Assembly (NCBI RefSeq): GCF_023700745.1
Contig: NZ_JAMPYG010000005.1
Span: 113,807-177,806, forward strand
Length of the DNA stretch: 64,000 bases
Direction: 5' to 3'
Source of the DNA: Rhodoferax sp.
Lineage (GTDB): Bacteria; Pseudomonadota; Gammaproteobacteria; Burkholderiales; Burkholderiaceae_C
In this document: one piece after another, positions 9,513 to 19,018 of the stretch
Layout: every line of letters begins with the position of its first letter
Position numbering within the stretch: position 1 is the stretch's first letter
The notes under the pieces: model-generated
What the model was told of the DNA's origin: nothing
The model's input: the letters and a program-made list of their open reading frames with translations, nothing else
The model's database searches: none
Made by a program: the position numbers and the translations under genes

Positions 9513-10205
9513 ATGCAAACACCTGTTTCTGCCGATCACATTGCTGGCCTGAACGCATCCCCGGTGCCACGCTGGCTGCTGGCCTGGGTCTGTGGCTGCA
9601 TCGTGTTGGGGTCGGGTCAGCTGCAGGCGCAAACCATTTACCGCATCGTCGGACCCGATGGCCAGGTGACGTTTTCGGACATCCCAGGCGCCTCATCTGC
9701 CAGTAAATTGAGCCCCCTCGACAACACCACGGCAGCCGCCGCCCCGCTTGGCGCAGCGCTGCCCTTCGAGTTGCGCCAGGTGGTTGGCAAATATCCAGTC
9801 ACGCTTTACACCAGCAGCAATTGCGCACCTTGCGAGAGCGGGCGCAGCCTGCTGACATCAAGAGGTGTGCCATTTGCAGAAAAAACCATCAACTCGGTGC
9901 AGGATGCCGAGGCTTTGCAGAAGTTGAGCGGCAGCAACTCACTGCCATTTTTGACGGTTGGGGCACAGCATGTGGCGGGGTTTTCAGCCTCGGAATGGAC
10001 CCAGTACCTGAACGCTGCGGGTTACCCTGAAAACAGCAGCTTGCCAGCCAACTACCGCACGCCCCCGGCGACGCCCATGGTCACGACAGAAAAGCCCGGT
10101 GTTCCAAGCCCTGCGGCGAGCGCGGCAGCACCGGCAGCCCCGACGCTGCCGCCCGCCACAGACCGCAAAGCCAGCCCCGGCAACCCGGCTGGCATCCAGT
10201 TTTAA
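9513..10205 (+). CDS. Secreted DUF4124 plus glutaredoxin-like domain protein
   Basis: 230 residues. An N-terminal hydrophobic segment (about residues 18-40, LLAWVCGCIVLGSGQLQAQ) looks like a signal peptide ending AQA. A DUF4124 segment follows (TIYRIVGPDGQVTFSDIPG), then a glutaredoxin/thioredoxin-like fold (YPVTLYTSSNCAPCESGRSL, with an NCAPC di-cysteine motif, and SLPFLTVGAQHVAGF carrying the cis-Pro). The tail is Pro/Ala-rich and disordered. Probably a periplasmic thiol protein; substrate unknown. AAGGAG lies 8 bases before the ATG. It may be co-transcribed with prlC. Confidence 0.75.
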   Translation: MQTPVSADHIAGLNASPVPRWLLAWVCGCIVLGSGQLQAQTIYRIVGPDGQVTFSDIPGASSASKLSPLDNTTAAAAPLGAALPFELRQVVGKYPVTLYTSSNCAPCESGRSLLTSRGVPFAEKTINSVQDAEALQKLSGSNSLPFLTVGAQHVAGFSASEWTQYLNAAGYPENSSLPANYRTPPATPMVTTEKPGVPSPAASAAAPAAPTLPPATDRKASPGNPAGIQF

Positions 10206-10216
10206 CCCGTGCCGGG

Positions 10217-11461
10217 TCAGACCGGCAGCGCGATCTGGTGGTCCACGCTGAACTGGTAGTCCTTGAAGATGTGCTCTGCACTGAGCGTCTGATACGTGCC
10301 ATCCGCATTGCGGCGGGTGGTGTCCTTGAGACGGTAGGTGTAATGGCCGCAGGTCCAGAGCTTGAAGTTGCGCATCTGCGTGCACAGGCAGGTTTTGTCC
10401 ATGACCGAGATGTTTTTGCCATCGGGATGCAGCGCCAGCTCCCGGTTGTAGGATGTGATGTAGGCGCAGTTGCCATTGGCATCAAGCAGATAGCCATACG
10501 ACTCGCAGCCGGGCCGGATGCCGTCGCCAATGGCTGGGGAACTTTTGAGCATGCGCATCGGGTAGCCGGTGGGTGAAATGGTGTTGACCTCGATGTCATC
10601 CTCGTTGGCCCGGTAGTAATCCTGTTTGACATCGGCCGGCAGACCGCATTCGTTGGCCACGGTAAAACGCGTGGCGACCTGCACCGCCGCGGAACCAGAT
10701 TCAAGAAACGACACGGCATCGCTGCCGGTAAAAATACCGCCTGCAGCGATCACGGGGATATTGAGCTGCTCGTCTTTCACATACTGGATGACCTCGGCGA
10801 TGATGGTCGCCAGGTCGTATTGCGCCCAGTCCAGTCCAAAACCCAGGTGGCCACCGGCCAGTGGACCTTCCACAATCACAAAATCAGGCAGGCGATTGAG
10901 TCGCGCGTTCTTGCGCAAGAACAACTGCAGCGCACGCACGCTGGAGACGATGATGCCGAGCTTGGCATCGCGAAAACGCGGGTGGTCGGCAATCAGGCCA
11001 AACGAGCCCAGATGCAGACCCGCGCTCATGGTGATGCCGTCAATGCCGGCATCCAGCGCCGAGGCCATGCGCACTTGCAGTGTCTCACGCGGGCCGTTCA
11101 TGGTGAGCTTTTCCATGCAGTTGACAAAAATCAGGCCATCGCCCTTTTTGGCCTCCATGGTGGCGCCCACATGGCGGCGCGTCGCTTCGGCCAGCACATC
11201 CAGGTCGAACTTGACGCCCGATTTGTCCAGGTTGTTGATGTTGTATTTGTACAGCTTGGTCTTGTCCTTGACAAAACTGGTGTCAAAACGCCGGTCCGAC
11301 ACATCATTGACCATGGCATCCGAGATGTGGCCAATGCCGCCGAGCCGTGCTGCTTCCAGCGCCAGTTCAGCCGTAGAGATGTCCACACCCATGCCGCCGA
11401 CCATGATCGGAACATACTCTTTCTGGCCGAACTTCAGGCGAAAATCATCAACACGTTTCAT
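10217..11461 (-). CDS. Nitronate monooxygenase / 2-nitropropane dioxygenase family FMN enzyme
   Basis: TIM-barrel flavoenzyme, 414 residues. Family features: the N-terminal PIMVGGMGVDISTAELALEA, GIDGITMSAGL, FVIVEGPLAGGHLGFG (the conserved GGH histidine region), and the phosphate-binding IPVIAAGGIFTGSDAV plus GSAAVQVATRF. A C-terminal extension of about 100 residues has several cysteines (LCTQ, TCGHYTY), beyond the usual core. Members oxidise alkyl nitronates or act as enoyl-ACP-type reductases, so the exact substrate is unknown. Divergent from the CoA-transferase homologue at 11725. Confidence 0.8.
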   Translation of the reverse strand: MKRVDDFRLKFGQKEYVPIMVGGMGVDISTAELALEAARLGGIGHISDAMVNDVSDRRFDTSFVKDKTKLYKYNINNLDKSGVKFDLDVLAEATRRHVGATMEAKKGDGLIFVNCMEKLTMNGPRETLQVRMASALDAGIDGITMSAGLHLGSFGLIADHPRFRDAKLGIIVSSVRALQLFLRKNARLNRLPDFVIVEGPLAGGHLGFGLDWAQYDLATIIAEVIQYVKDEQLNIPVIAAGGIFTGSDAVSFLESGSAAVQVATRFTVANECGLPADVKQDYYRANEDDIEVNTISPTGYPMRMLKSSPAIGDGIRPGCESYGYLLDANGNCAYITSYNRELALHPDGKNISVMDKTCLCTQMRNFKLWTCGHYTYRLKDTTRRNADGTYQTLSAEHIFKDYQFSVDHQIALPV

Positions 11462-11538
11462 GAAAATCCTTGAGCGAAAAAATCGCTTCGAGAGACTCCG
11501 TCAGACACATCCTGCAGGCTGTCCAACGGCAAAAAATG

Positions 11539-11558
11539 GCAAGATGCAATGATCTTGC
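11539..11558. promoter_or_regulatory. Candidate operator palindrome in a divergent promoter region
   Basis: A perfect 7-bp inverted repeat, GCAAGAT and ATCTTGC, with six bases between, lies in the 263-bp spacer between two divergently transcribed genes. No other feature is evident in that spacer. Regulator unknown. Confidence 0.35.
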
Positions 11559-11724
11559 AGGTCCGCAATTCTAACCATCCCACCCTGCGACAACCAGCAC
11601 ACCCTGTTTACCCATGATGGCCCCACGTGCTTCACAATAGACGCTCATCAAGACCGTCTCATGACTAGCGGCCCACACGGCTGCAGCCCAGGCAATCACC
11701 CATTTTTTTGTTTTCCCTGACACC

Positions 11725-12630
11725 ATGGCCACCTTACCCAAGACACCGCAAGTCCTCAAGGGCGTGCACATCCTGAGCCTGAGCCTCAATCTGCCCGGCC
11801 CGGCCGCGCTACTGCGGCTCAAACACATGGGCGCCAGCTGCGCCAAACTCGAACCGCCGGCCCTGGCCAATGCGCCCGGCAGCGTCACGGGCGACCCGAT
11901 GAGCGCCTACAACCGCACGGCATATGACGCCTTGCACTCAGGTATTGATGTCCGGAGCGTCAACCTCAAAACAGAAGCCGGTCAAAAAGTGCTGCAGCGC
12001 GAGCTGGCCAAAGCCGACGTGTTGCTGACCTCGTTTCGCCCCAGCGCCTTGAAAAAATTGGGAGTGGACTGGGCGACGCTACACCAGGACCATCCGGCGC
12101 TGTCGCTGGTAATGATCGTCGGCGCACCAGGTGCCGAGGCCGAAGCACCTGGCCACGACCTCACTTACCAGGCTGGAAACGGCCTCGTCACCGGGCTCGA
12201 TTTGCCCGCCTCGCTGTATGCCGACATGACGGGCGCCTTGATGGCCGTCGAGGCCGTTCTGCAGGCCGTGCTGCAGCAAGGCAGGACCGGCAAGGGCCAT
12301 CGTTTTGAGGTGGCCTTATCGAAAGCCACTGCCCATCTGGCCCTGCCACGCCACTGGGGCCTGACCCTGCCTGGCACACTGCTTGGCGGCGGGCACGCCG
12401 GCTACCAGCTTTACCCTTGTCTGGACGGCCGGGTGGCGCTGGCCGCCCTGGAGCCACATTTTGCCAAGTCCCTGTGCATGGCGGCAGGCCTACCCTGGAC
12501 CACCCCGACCATGATGACGGAGGCAACAACACATCAGGCCATTGCCGGCTTTGTCGCCGGACGCAGTTGCAAGGCGCTGGAGGATCTGGCGCGCGAGCAC
12601 GACATCCCGCTGCACACCCTGCCGAACTGA
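11725..12630 (+). CDS. Short CaiB/BaiF-type CoA-transferase, closest to alpha-methylacyl-CoA racemase
   Basis: 301 residues, against about 360-400 for the family. The N-terminal part matches family III (LPGPAALLRLKHMGASCAKLEPP). The racemase-type catalytic pair appears conserved: His in GHDLTYQAGNGLVTG and Asp in LYADMTGALMAVEAVL, followed by RTGKGHRFEVALSKA. The C-terminal region is abbreviated. It could be a 2-methylacyl-CoA racemase in fatty-acid or branched-chain breakdown, or a degenerate relative. It converges with ispF (4-bp gap). Confidence 0.7.
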   Translation: MATLPKTPQVLKGVHILSLSLNLPGPAALLRLKHMGASCAKLEPPALANAPGSVTGDPMSAYNRTAYDALHSGIDVRSVNLKTEAGQKVLQRELAKADVLLTSFRPSALKKLGVDWATLHQDHPALSLVMIVGAPGAEAEAPGHDLTYQAGNGLVTGLDLPASLYADMTGALMAVEAVLQAVLQQGRTGKGHRFEVALSKATAHLALPRHWGLTLPGTLLGGGHAGYQLYPCLDGRVALAALEPHFAKSLCMAAGLPWTTPTMMTEATTHQAIAGFVAGRSCKALEDLAREHDIPLHTLPN

Positions 12631-12633
12631 ATA

Positions 12634-13110
12634 TCAGAGCTTTAGCAACACCACCGCGCGCGCTTCCATCGCATGGCCCAGGCCGACCGGACCCATTTTT
12701 TCTGCGGTCTTGGCTTTCACATTGACCTGATCCACCTCAACGCCCAGGGTCTGCGCCACACTGGCGCGAATGGCGGGCATGAACGGCATCAGCTTGGGTG
12801 CCTGGGCGATGATGGTGCTGTCCACATTGCCTATTTCATAGCCTCTGGCACGCACCCGGCGCGCGGCTTCGGCCAGCAAGACACGGGAATCGGCACCCTT
12901 GAACTGCGCATCGGTGTCCGGGAAGTGGGTGCCAATGTCGCCCAGCGCCGCCGCACCCAGCAAGGCGTCGGTGATGGCATGCAGCAGCACATCGGCGTCG
13001 GAATGCCCCAACAGCCCCAGGTGGTACGGTACCTCAACACCGCCCAGCACAAGCTTGCGCCCCGCCACCAGCGCATGGATGTCCCAGCCTTCTCCGATTC
13101 TGAAATTCAT
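12634..13110 (-). CDS. ispF: 2-C-methyl-D-erythritol 2,4-cyclodiphosphate synthase
   Basis: Fifth enzyme of the MEP isoprenoid pathway; it cyclises CDP-methylerythritol 2-phosphate with loss of CMP. 158 residues, standard length. Metal-binding GEGWDIHAL and the [20 protein letters not shown] signature are present, with [10 protein letters not shown] and the C-terminal [14 protein letters not shown]. It is 22 bp downstream of ispD on the same strand. Confidence 0.97.
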   Translation of the reverse strand: MNFRIGEGWDIHALVAGRKLVLGGVEVPYHLGLLGHSDADVLLHAITDALLGAAALGDIGTHFPDTDAQFKGADSRVLLAEAARRVRARGYEIGNVDSTIIAQAPKLMPFMPAIRASVAQTLGVEVDQVNVKAKTAEKMGPVGLGHAMEARAVVLLKL

Positions 13111-13132
13111 GGCATCGCCTTGTTGATTGGGC

Positions 13133-13858
13133 TCAGGCCTGACGGCTTTGCAGCAGGGCTTGCGCCAGGGAAAAATCTTCCGGGTAGGTCACCTTGAAAT
13201 TTTGCGCACTCCCAGGCACCAGCTTCGGGCTCAGGCCCATGGCCTCAATGGCGCTGGATTCGTCGGTAACAGCGTCACCCGCCAGTTCCAGGGCCTCCTG
13301 CAGGCTGCCAATGCGGAACATTTGCGGCGTTTGTGCCAGCCATTTCTCCTCGCGCGGCAGCGTCGCTGCCACCCTGCCCGCCTGCGCCACTTTCAATGTG
13401 TCCGGCAGCGGCAAGGCCAGCAGGCCACCAACCTCGTCAGCCAGGCAGGCATCAAGCAGTTGATTGATTTGCGCGGGCGTGATCAGGCAGCGCGCGGCGT
13501 CGTGTACCAGCACCCAGTCGTGCGCCACCGCACCTTCGGCCAGCAAGGCGCTCAAGCCATTGAAGACACTGGCGGCCCGGGTCGAACCACCGCAAGCAGC
13601 GATCAGGAAGGACGCATTGCGTGCGTCTGGCGTCAGAAAAAAAGTATCTTCGGGCGACACCACCACCAGGGTCTGGTCAATGCGCGGCACCTCGGCAAAT
13701 GCTGCCAGGGTGTGCATCACCATGGGTTTGCCCGCCAGCACCTGGTATTGCTTGGGGCCGGCAGCACCTGCGCGCGAGCCCGTGCCGGCACAGGGAATGA
13801 GCGCCCAGCAACGGGGCGCGGCGGTGGGCGCAAGGCTAATGTCGTTAAGTTCTGTCAT
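13133..13858 (-). CDS. ispD: 2-C-methyl-D-erythritol 4-phosphate cytidylyltransferase
   Basis: Third MEP-pathway enzyme, joining CTP and methylerythritol phosphate. 241 residues. The nucleotidyltransferase loop [20 protein letters not shown] (with the catalytic Lys in PKQY) is near residue 18, and [11 protein letters not shown] and [11 protein letters not shown] are conserved. ispD-ispF order is typical of proteobacteria. Divergent from mfd, with about 100 bp between the start codons. Confidence 0.97.
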   Translation of the reverse strand: MTELNDISLAPTAAPRCWALIPCAGTGSRAGAAGPKQYQVLAGKPMVMHTLAAFAEVPRIDQTLVVVSPEDTFFLTPDARNASFLIAACGGSTRAASVFNGLSALLAEGAVAHDWVLVHDAARCLITPAQINQLLDACLADEVGGLLALPLPDTLKVAQAGRVAATLPREEKWLAQTPQMFRIGSLQEALELAGDAVTDESSAIEAMGLSPKLVPGSAQNFKVTYPEDFSLAQALLQSRQA

Positions 13859-13966
13859 GGTATGGCCCGCATTCTAGAATCCAGCCCACACACCCTGCCA
13901 GACTTTGCGCAGGGTTTTGGCGTTTTTGTCACGCCCCACACACTGCTGATGAGCTGCTCGCCTTTC

Positions 13967-16900
13967 ATGGAATTACCCAAACTTACCGCCGGCAAACGCT
14001 ACACCCTGCCGCGCCCGGTCGGCTCGGCCGATGCCCTGCTGCTGGCACAATTGGCCTTGCGCGACAAGGCCACCCACAAGGTGACTGCCATCGTCACGGC
14101 GGACGCCACCGACGCCCAGCGCCTGATCGAGGAAATGGCTTTCTTTGCGCCAGCACTGCGCTGTGTGCTGTTCCCGGACTGGGAAACCCTGCCGTATGAC
14201 ACTTTTTCGCCGCACCAGGACCTGATCAGCGAACGCCTGGCGACCCTGTGGCGGATCAGCCAGCGCGACCACGATACCGGCGCTGACGTGGTGATCGTGC
14301 CTGCCACCACGGCGCTGTACCGGCTGGCCCCGCCCTCTTTTCTGGCGGCCTACACTTTTCACTTCAAGGTCAAGCAGCAGCTCAATGAGGCCAAGCTCAA
14401 GGCCCAATTGACGCTGGCGGGCTACAGCCATGTGACGCAAGTGGTCAGCCCGGGCGAATACGCGGTGCGTGGCGGCCTGATCGACCTGTTTCCCATGGGC
14501 AGTCTGGTGCCGTACCGCGTGGACCTGTTCGACGACGAGATCGACAGCATCCGCACCTTCGACCCCGACAGCCAGCGCAGCCTGTACCCGGTGCCCGAGG
14601 TGCGCCTGCTGCCCGGGCGCGAATTTCCGATGGACGACGACGCCCGCGCCCGCTTTCGCAGCCGCTGGCGCGAACTGCTTGAAGGGGACCCGACCCGCAG
14701 CCGCATTTACAAGGACATCGGCACCGGTGTCGCCACGGCGGGCATCGAGTACTACCTGCCGCTGTTTTTTGACGACACCGCCACCGTCTTCGACTACCTG
14801 GGCGATGCCGCCACCGTGGTGCTGCACGGCGACCTGGAACCCGCCTTTGCCCACTTCTGGCAGGACACGCGCGAGCGCTACCGACTGGTGCAAGGCGACC
14901 CGGAGCGCCCGGTGCTGCCACCCGATACGCTGTTTTTAAGCGCCGAGCAGTTTTACGCGCGGGTCAACCAGCATGCCCAGCTGGCCTTGCGAACGGCCGT
15001 GGATGAGGTGACTGACAGCACCCACTTTGTGCGCCTGGGCGACCTGACGGTGGTGCGCGGCGCCGAAGACCCGCTGGCCAAACTCAAGGCCCACATCCGC
15101 AACTCGCAACAACGGATGCTGGTGCTGGCCGAGAGCGATGGCCGGCGCGCCAGCCTGCTCGACTTTTTGCACAGCAGCCAGTTCGACCCGCCGTCGTTTG
15201 ACTCGCTGGCCGAATTCCAGCACAGCGACGAAAAAATCGGCATCGCCACGTCGGGCCTGGCCATGGGCTTTGCCTGGCTCGATGCCGGCATCGACTTTGT
15301 CACCGAAACCGAACTCTTTGCCGCCAGCCCGACCACGCGGCGGCGCAAGAAACAGGAACAGGTGAGCGACGTTGAAGCGCTCATCAAGGACTTGAGCGAA
15401 CTCAAAGTCGGCGACCCGGTAGTGCATTCCGCCCACGGCATCGGCCGGTACCGGGGCCTGGTGAACCTGGATCTGGGCAACAAGCTGCCCAATGGCGAGC
15501 CCGAGGTGCAGGAGTTTCTGCATCTGGAATATGCGGACAAGGCCACGCTGTACGTCCCGGTGAGCCAGTTGCAGTTGATCAGCCGCTATACCGGCGTCAG
15601 CCCGGACGAAGCGCCCTTGCACAAACTCGGCAGCGGCCAGTGGGAAAAGGCCAAACGCCGGGCCGCCGAGCAGGTACGCGACAGTGCTGCCGAGCTGCTC
15701 AACATTTACGCCCGCCGGGCCGCGCGCCAAGGCCATGCCTTCCGCTACTCGCCTGCGGATTACGAGGCCTTTGCCAACGAATTCGGCTTTGAGGAAACCG
15801 CCGACCAGAAAGCCGCCATCCACGCCGTGATCCAGGACATGATCAGCCCGCGCCCGATGGACCGGCTGGTCTGCGGCGACGTCGGCTTTGGCAAAACCGA
15901 AGTCGCCTTGCGCGCCGCTTTTGTTGCCATCACGGGCGGCAAGCAGGTGGCTTTCCTGGCGCCCACCACGCTGCTGGCCGAGCAGCATTACCAGACACTG
16001 GTGGACCGTTTTGCCAAGTGGCCGGTGAAAGTGGCCGAGATGAGCCGTTTCCGCTCGGCCAAGGAAATCACCGCGGCCCTGAAGGGCGTAGCCGATGGCA
16101 CCGTTGACATCGTGGTGGGCACCCACAAACTGCTGAGCCAGAACACCCACTTCAAGAACCTCGGGCTGTTGATCATCGACGAAGAGCACCGCTTCGGCGT
16201 GCGCCACAAAGAACAAATGAAAGCGCTGCGCGCCGAAGTGGACGTGCTGACCCTCACCGCCACGCCGATTCCGCGCACGCTGGGCATGGCGCTGGAGGGC
16301 CTGCGCGACCTGAGCGTGATCGCCACCGCGCCGCAGCGCCGGCTGGCGATCAAGACCTTTGTGCGCACCGAGGGCAATGGCGTGATCCGCGAAGCCGTGC
16401 TGCGCGAGCTCAAGCGGGGCGGCCAGATCTACTTTTTGCACAACGAGGTCGAGACCATCGAAAACCGCCGCGCAAAACTGGAAGAGTTGCTGCCCGAAGC
16501 CCGCATTGCCGTGGCCCACGGCCAGATGCCCGAGCGCCAGCTGGAGAGCGTGATGCGCGACTTTGTCGCCCAGCGCACCAATTTGCTGCTGTGCTCGACC
16601 ATCATCGAGACCGGCATCGACGTGCCCACCGCCAACACCATCGTGATGAGCCGCGCCGACAAGTTTGGCCTGGCCCAGCTTCACCAGTTGCGCGGCCGCG
16701 TGGGTCGCAGCCACCACCAGGCCTACGCCTACCTGCTGGTGCCCGACCTCGAAGGCCTGACCAAGCAGGCCCAGCAGCGGCTCGACGCGATTCAGGCCAT
16801 GGAAGAACTCGGCAGCGGTTTTTACCTGGCCATGCACGACCTGGAGATTCGCGGCGCCGGTGAGGTGCTGGGTGAAAACCAGAGCGGCAACATGCTGGAA

Positions 16901-17455
16901 GTGGGCTTTCAGCTGTACAACGAAATGCTGAGTGAGGCGGTGCGCTGCCTGAAGGCCGGCATCGAGCCCGATTTGCTCAACCCGCTCAACGTGGCGACCG
17001 ACATCAACCTGCACGCGCCGGCGTTGTTGCCCGATGACTTCTGTGGCGACGTGCACCTGCGCCTGTCGTTTTACAAAAAACTGGCGACGGCCAAGACCGG
17101 CGAGCAGATCGACAGCCTGATGGAAGAAATCATCGACCGCTTCGGCAAACTGCCGCCGCAGGCGCAAACCCTGATCGACGTGCACCGGCTGCGCGTCATC
17201 AGCCAGCCTTACGGTGTGCTCAAGGTCGACGCCGCGCCGGGCATCATCACCATCACCTTCAAGAAAGACCCGCCGATCGACGCCATGAAAATCATCGCGC
17301 TGATTCAGAAAAACAAGCACATCCGCTTGGCTGGCAACGAAAAACTGCGCATCGAACGCGCGCTGCCGGAAGCCGCAGACCGCGCCAAGATGGTGCGCGA
17401 TGTGCTGCGCAACCTGGGGCAGCCGGTGATGGCAAGCGCTGCGGCTGTGGCATGA
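13967..17455 (+). CDS. mfd: Transcription-repair coupling factor
   Basis: Large ATP-driven translocase that removes stalled RNA polymerase and recruits UvrA. About 1162 residues from the ATG chosen (MELPKLTAGKRYTLP), close to the E. coli length. The UvrB-like N-terminal module is followed by the RNA-polymerase-interacting domain (KVGDPVVHSAHGIGRYRGL), the helicase core with Walker A GDVGFGKTE, the DEEH box LIIDEEHRFGV, motif III TLTATPIPRTL, and the TRG motif (ETGIDVPTANT ... GRVGRS). An ATG at 13949 is an alternative start; the reading frame is open further upstream but antisense to ispD. Confidence 0.97.
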   Translation: MELPKLTAGKRYTLPRPVGSADALLLAQLALRDKATHKVTAIVTADATDAQRLIEEMAFFAPALRCVLFPDWETLPYDTFSPHQDLISERLATLWRISQRDHDTGADVVIVPATTALYRLAPPSFLAAYTFHFKVKQQLNEAKLKAQLTLAGYSHVTQVVSPGEYAVRGGLIDLFPMGSLVPYRVDLFDDEIDSIRTFDPDSQRSLYPVPEVRLLPGREFPMDDDARARFRSRWRELLEGDPTRSRIYKDIGTGVATAGIEYYLPLFFDDTATVFDYLGDAATVVLHGDLEPAFAHFWQDTRERYRLVQGDPERPVLPPDTLFLSAEQFYARVNQHAQLALRTAVDEVTDSTHFVRLGDLTVVRGAEDPLAKLKAHIRNSQQRMLVLAESDGRRASLLDFLHSSQFDPPSFDSLAEFQHSDEKIGIATSGLAMGFAWLDAGIDFVTETELFAASPTTRRRKKQEQVSDVEALIKDLSELKVGDPVVHSAHGIGRYRGLVNLDLGNKLPNGEPEVQEFLHLEYADKATLYVPVSQLQLISRYTGVSPDEAPLHKLGSGQWEKAKRRAAEQVRDSAAELLNIYARRAARQGHAFRYSPADYEAFANEFGFEETADQKAAIHAVIQDMISPRPMDRLVCGDVGFGKTEVALRAAFVAITGGKQVAFLAPTTLLAEQHYQTLVDRFAKWPVKVAEMSRFRSAKEITAALKGVADGTVDIVVGTHKLLSQNTHFKNLGLLIIDEEHRFGVRHKEQMKALRAEVDVLTLTATPIPRTLGMALEGLRDLSVIATAPQRRLAIKTFVRTEGNGVIREAVLRELKRGGQIYFLHNEVETIENRRAKLEELLPEARIAVAHGQMPERQLESVMRDFVAQRTNLLLCSTIIETGIDVPTANTIVMSRADKFGLAQLHQLRGRVGRSHHQAYAYLLVPDLEGLTKQAQQRLDAIQAMEELGSGFYLAMHDLEIRGAGEVLGENQSGNMLEVGFQLYNEMLSEAVRCLKAGIEPDLLNPLNVATDINLHAPALLPDDFCGDVHLRLSFYKKLATAKTGEQIDSLMEEIIDRFGKLPPQAQTLIDVHRLRVISQPYGVLKVDAAPGIITITFKKDPPIDAMKIIALIQKNKHIRLAGNEKLRIERALPEAADRAKMVRDVLRNLGQPVMASAAAVA

Positions 17456-17471
17456 CCAAGGAGTACCCACC

Positions 17472-18233
17472 ATGTGCCTGATCGCCTGGAACTGGCAACC
17501 GGACAGTCCCCACCCGCTGCTGCTGATTGCCAACCGCGACGAGTTCTACGCGCGCCCGACCGCACCGCTGCACTGGTGGCAGGACGGCGGTATTCTGGCC
17601 GGGCGCGACTTGCAGGCCGGTGGCACCTGGCTCGGCATCAGCCGCAGCGGCCGCCTGGCAGCCCTGACCAACCACCGCGACCCGGCCAACATGCGGACCG
17701 ATGCGCCGTCGCGTGGCGAGCTGGTCAGCGCGTTCTTGCAGACCGAAACCAGTGCCTTCGATTACCTGGACGCCTTGGCCGGTCGCGCCGGCCACTACAA
17801 CCCGTTCAATCTGCTGGTCTTTGACGGCACCCGGCTGTTGGGTCTGGAGAGCCGCCATGCCAGGGTCATCACCATGCAACCCGGCATCGGTGCCGTCTCC
17901 AACGCCGACTTTCTGACCCCCTGGCCCAAGCTGGCAAACTTGAGCGGCGGTCTGCAAACCCTGCTGGCCCAGGCCCACCCCAGCGATGCCGACTTGCTGG
18001 CGCTGCTGCACAACCCGACGCCTGCCCTTGATGCCGATTTGCCAGCCACCGGCATTCCGCTGGAACTTGAACGTGCGCTCTCGGCCGCTTTTGTTGCCCT
18101 GCCCGATTACGGCACCCGAGCCTGCAGCGTGGTACGCTTTGAGGCCGATCAGGTCTCATTTCTGGAGCAGGGCTTTGATGCCAAAGGTGTCATCCACACC
18201 GAAAAAATCACGACACAATCGCCAGCCTGCTGA
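17472..18233 (+). CDS. NRDE (TANGO2-like) family protein
   Basis: 253 residues beginning MCLIAWNW, with the diagnostic NRDEFYARPT at about residues 19-28. An N-terminal Cys2 after Met processing and the NRDE motif suggest an Ntn-hydrolase-like fold. The eukaryotic homologue TANGO2 is linked to haem and lipid handling, but the bacterial role is not established. Further conserved parts: GGTWLGISRSGRLAALTNHRDP and YNPFNLLVFDG. It sits between mfd and serB on the same strand, with 16 bp from mfd. Confidence 0.85.
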   Translation: MCLIAWNWQPDSPHPLLLIANRDEFYARPTAPLHWWQDGGILAGRDLQAGGTWLGISRSGRLAALTNHRDPANMRTDAPSRGELVSAFLQTETSAFDYLDALAGRAGHYNPFNLLVFDGTRLLGLESRHARVITMQPGIGAVSNADFLTPWPKLANLSGGLQTLLAQAHPSDADLLALLHNPTPALDADLPATGIPLELERALSAAFVALPDYGTRACSVVRFEADQVSFLEQGFDAKGVIHTEKITTQSPAC

Positions 18234-18296
18234 GTTGCCACCAACAACCGCTACGATTACAAGCAGAATTTTTCCAAATAGGTCCACCCGTTTCCG

Positions 18297-19010
18297 ATGA
18301 AAACCCGCCTTTTCGCCCCTGGCCTGATCATTGCAGGCATCACCCCACCGCTGCGCTTGACTGATTTCAGGCTGATCGCCTTCGACATGGACTCGACCCT
18401 GATCGACATCGAGTGTGTCGATGAAATTGCCGCCGCGGTAGGCCGCAAGCCGCAGGTCGCGGCCATCACCGAAGCCGCCATGCGCGGCGAGATCAATGAC
18501 TACAAGGAGAGCCTGCGCCAGCGCGTCGCCTTGCTCAAGGGCGTCACGGTGGCCGACATGGAGCGCATTTACCAAAACCACCTGCAGCTCAACCCCGGCG
18601 CGGCCGAACTGGTGAGCGCCTGCCAGCAGGCCGGGCTCAAGGTGCTGCTGGTGTCTGGCGGCTTCACCTTCTTTACCGACCGCATTCGCGACCGCCTCGG
18701 CATCGACTACACCCGCGCCAATGTGCTGGAGCTGGACAATGGCGTGCTGACCGGGCGCATGGTGGACCAGCCCTGGGGCGACATTTGTGATGGTGCGGAA
18801 AAGCGCACCATGCTGCTGCAAACCTGCGCCTTGCTGGGCATCAGCCCGCACCAGGCGATTACCGTGGGCGACGGTGCCAACGACCTGCCGATGATGGCCG
18901 CATCCGGCCTGTCGGTGGCCTACCATGCCAAGCCGGCAGTGCGCGAACTCGCCAACGTGTCGATCGAGTCCGGCGGGCTGGACCGGTTGCTGACGCTCTT
19001 CCAGAACTGA
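18297..19010 (+). CDS. serB: Phosphoserine phosphatase
   Basis: HAD-superfamily enzyme completing serine synthesis by hydrolysing phosphoserine. 237 residues, the short type lacking an N-terminal ACT domain. HAD motif I is AFDMDSTLIDIECVDEIA (nucleophile Asp and DMDST), motif II LLVSGGFTFF, and motif III/IV VGDGANDLPMMAASGLSVAYHAKP. All catalytic motifs are intact. It is followed after 8 bp by exeA. Confidence 0.95.
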   Translation: MKTRLFAPGLIIAGITPPLRLTDFRLIAFDMDSTLIDIECVDEIAAAVGRKPQVAAITEAAMRGEINDYKESLRQRVALLKGVTVADMERIYQNHLQLNPGAAELVSACQQAGLKVLLVSGGFTFFTDRIRDRLGIDYTRANVLELDNGVLTGRMVDQPWGDICDGAEKRTMLLQTCALLGISPHQAITVGDGANDLPMMAASGLSVAYHAKPAVRELANVSIESGGLDRLLTLFQN

Positions 19011-19018
19011 TCACAAGC

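Noticed and set aside
11571..11888. 105-codon minus-strand frame before the CoA-transferase homologue
   Set aside because: Half is antisense to the N-terminus of the CoA-transferase gene; the rest has no ribosome site or family match I recognise.
13127..13966. Upstream extension of the mfd frame
   Set aside because: Runs antisense through ispD, which is clearly coding, and has no Mfd homology before the MELPKL start.
14936..17533. Long open frame antisense to mfd (865 codons)
   Set aside because: Same codon-bias shadow; Mfd motifs on the plus strand are intact throughout.
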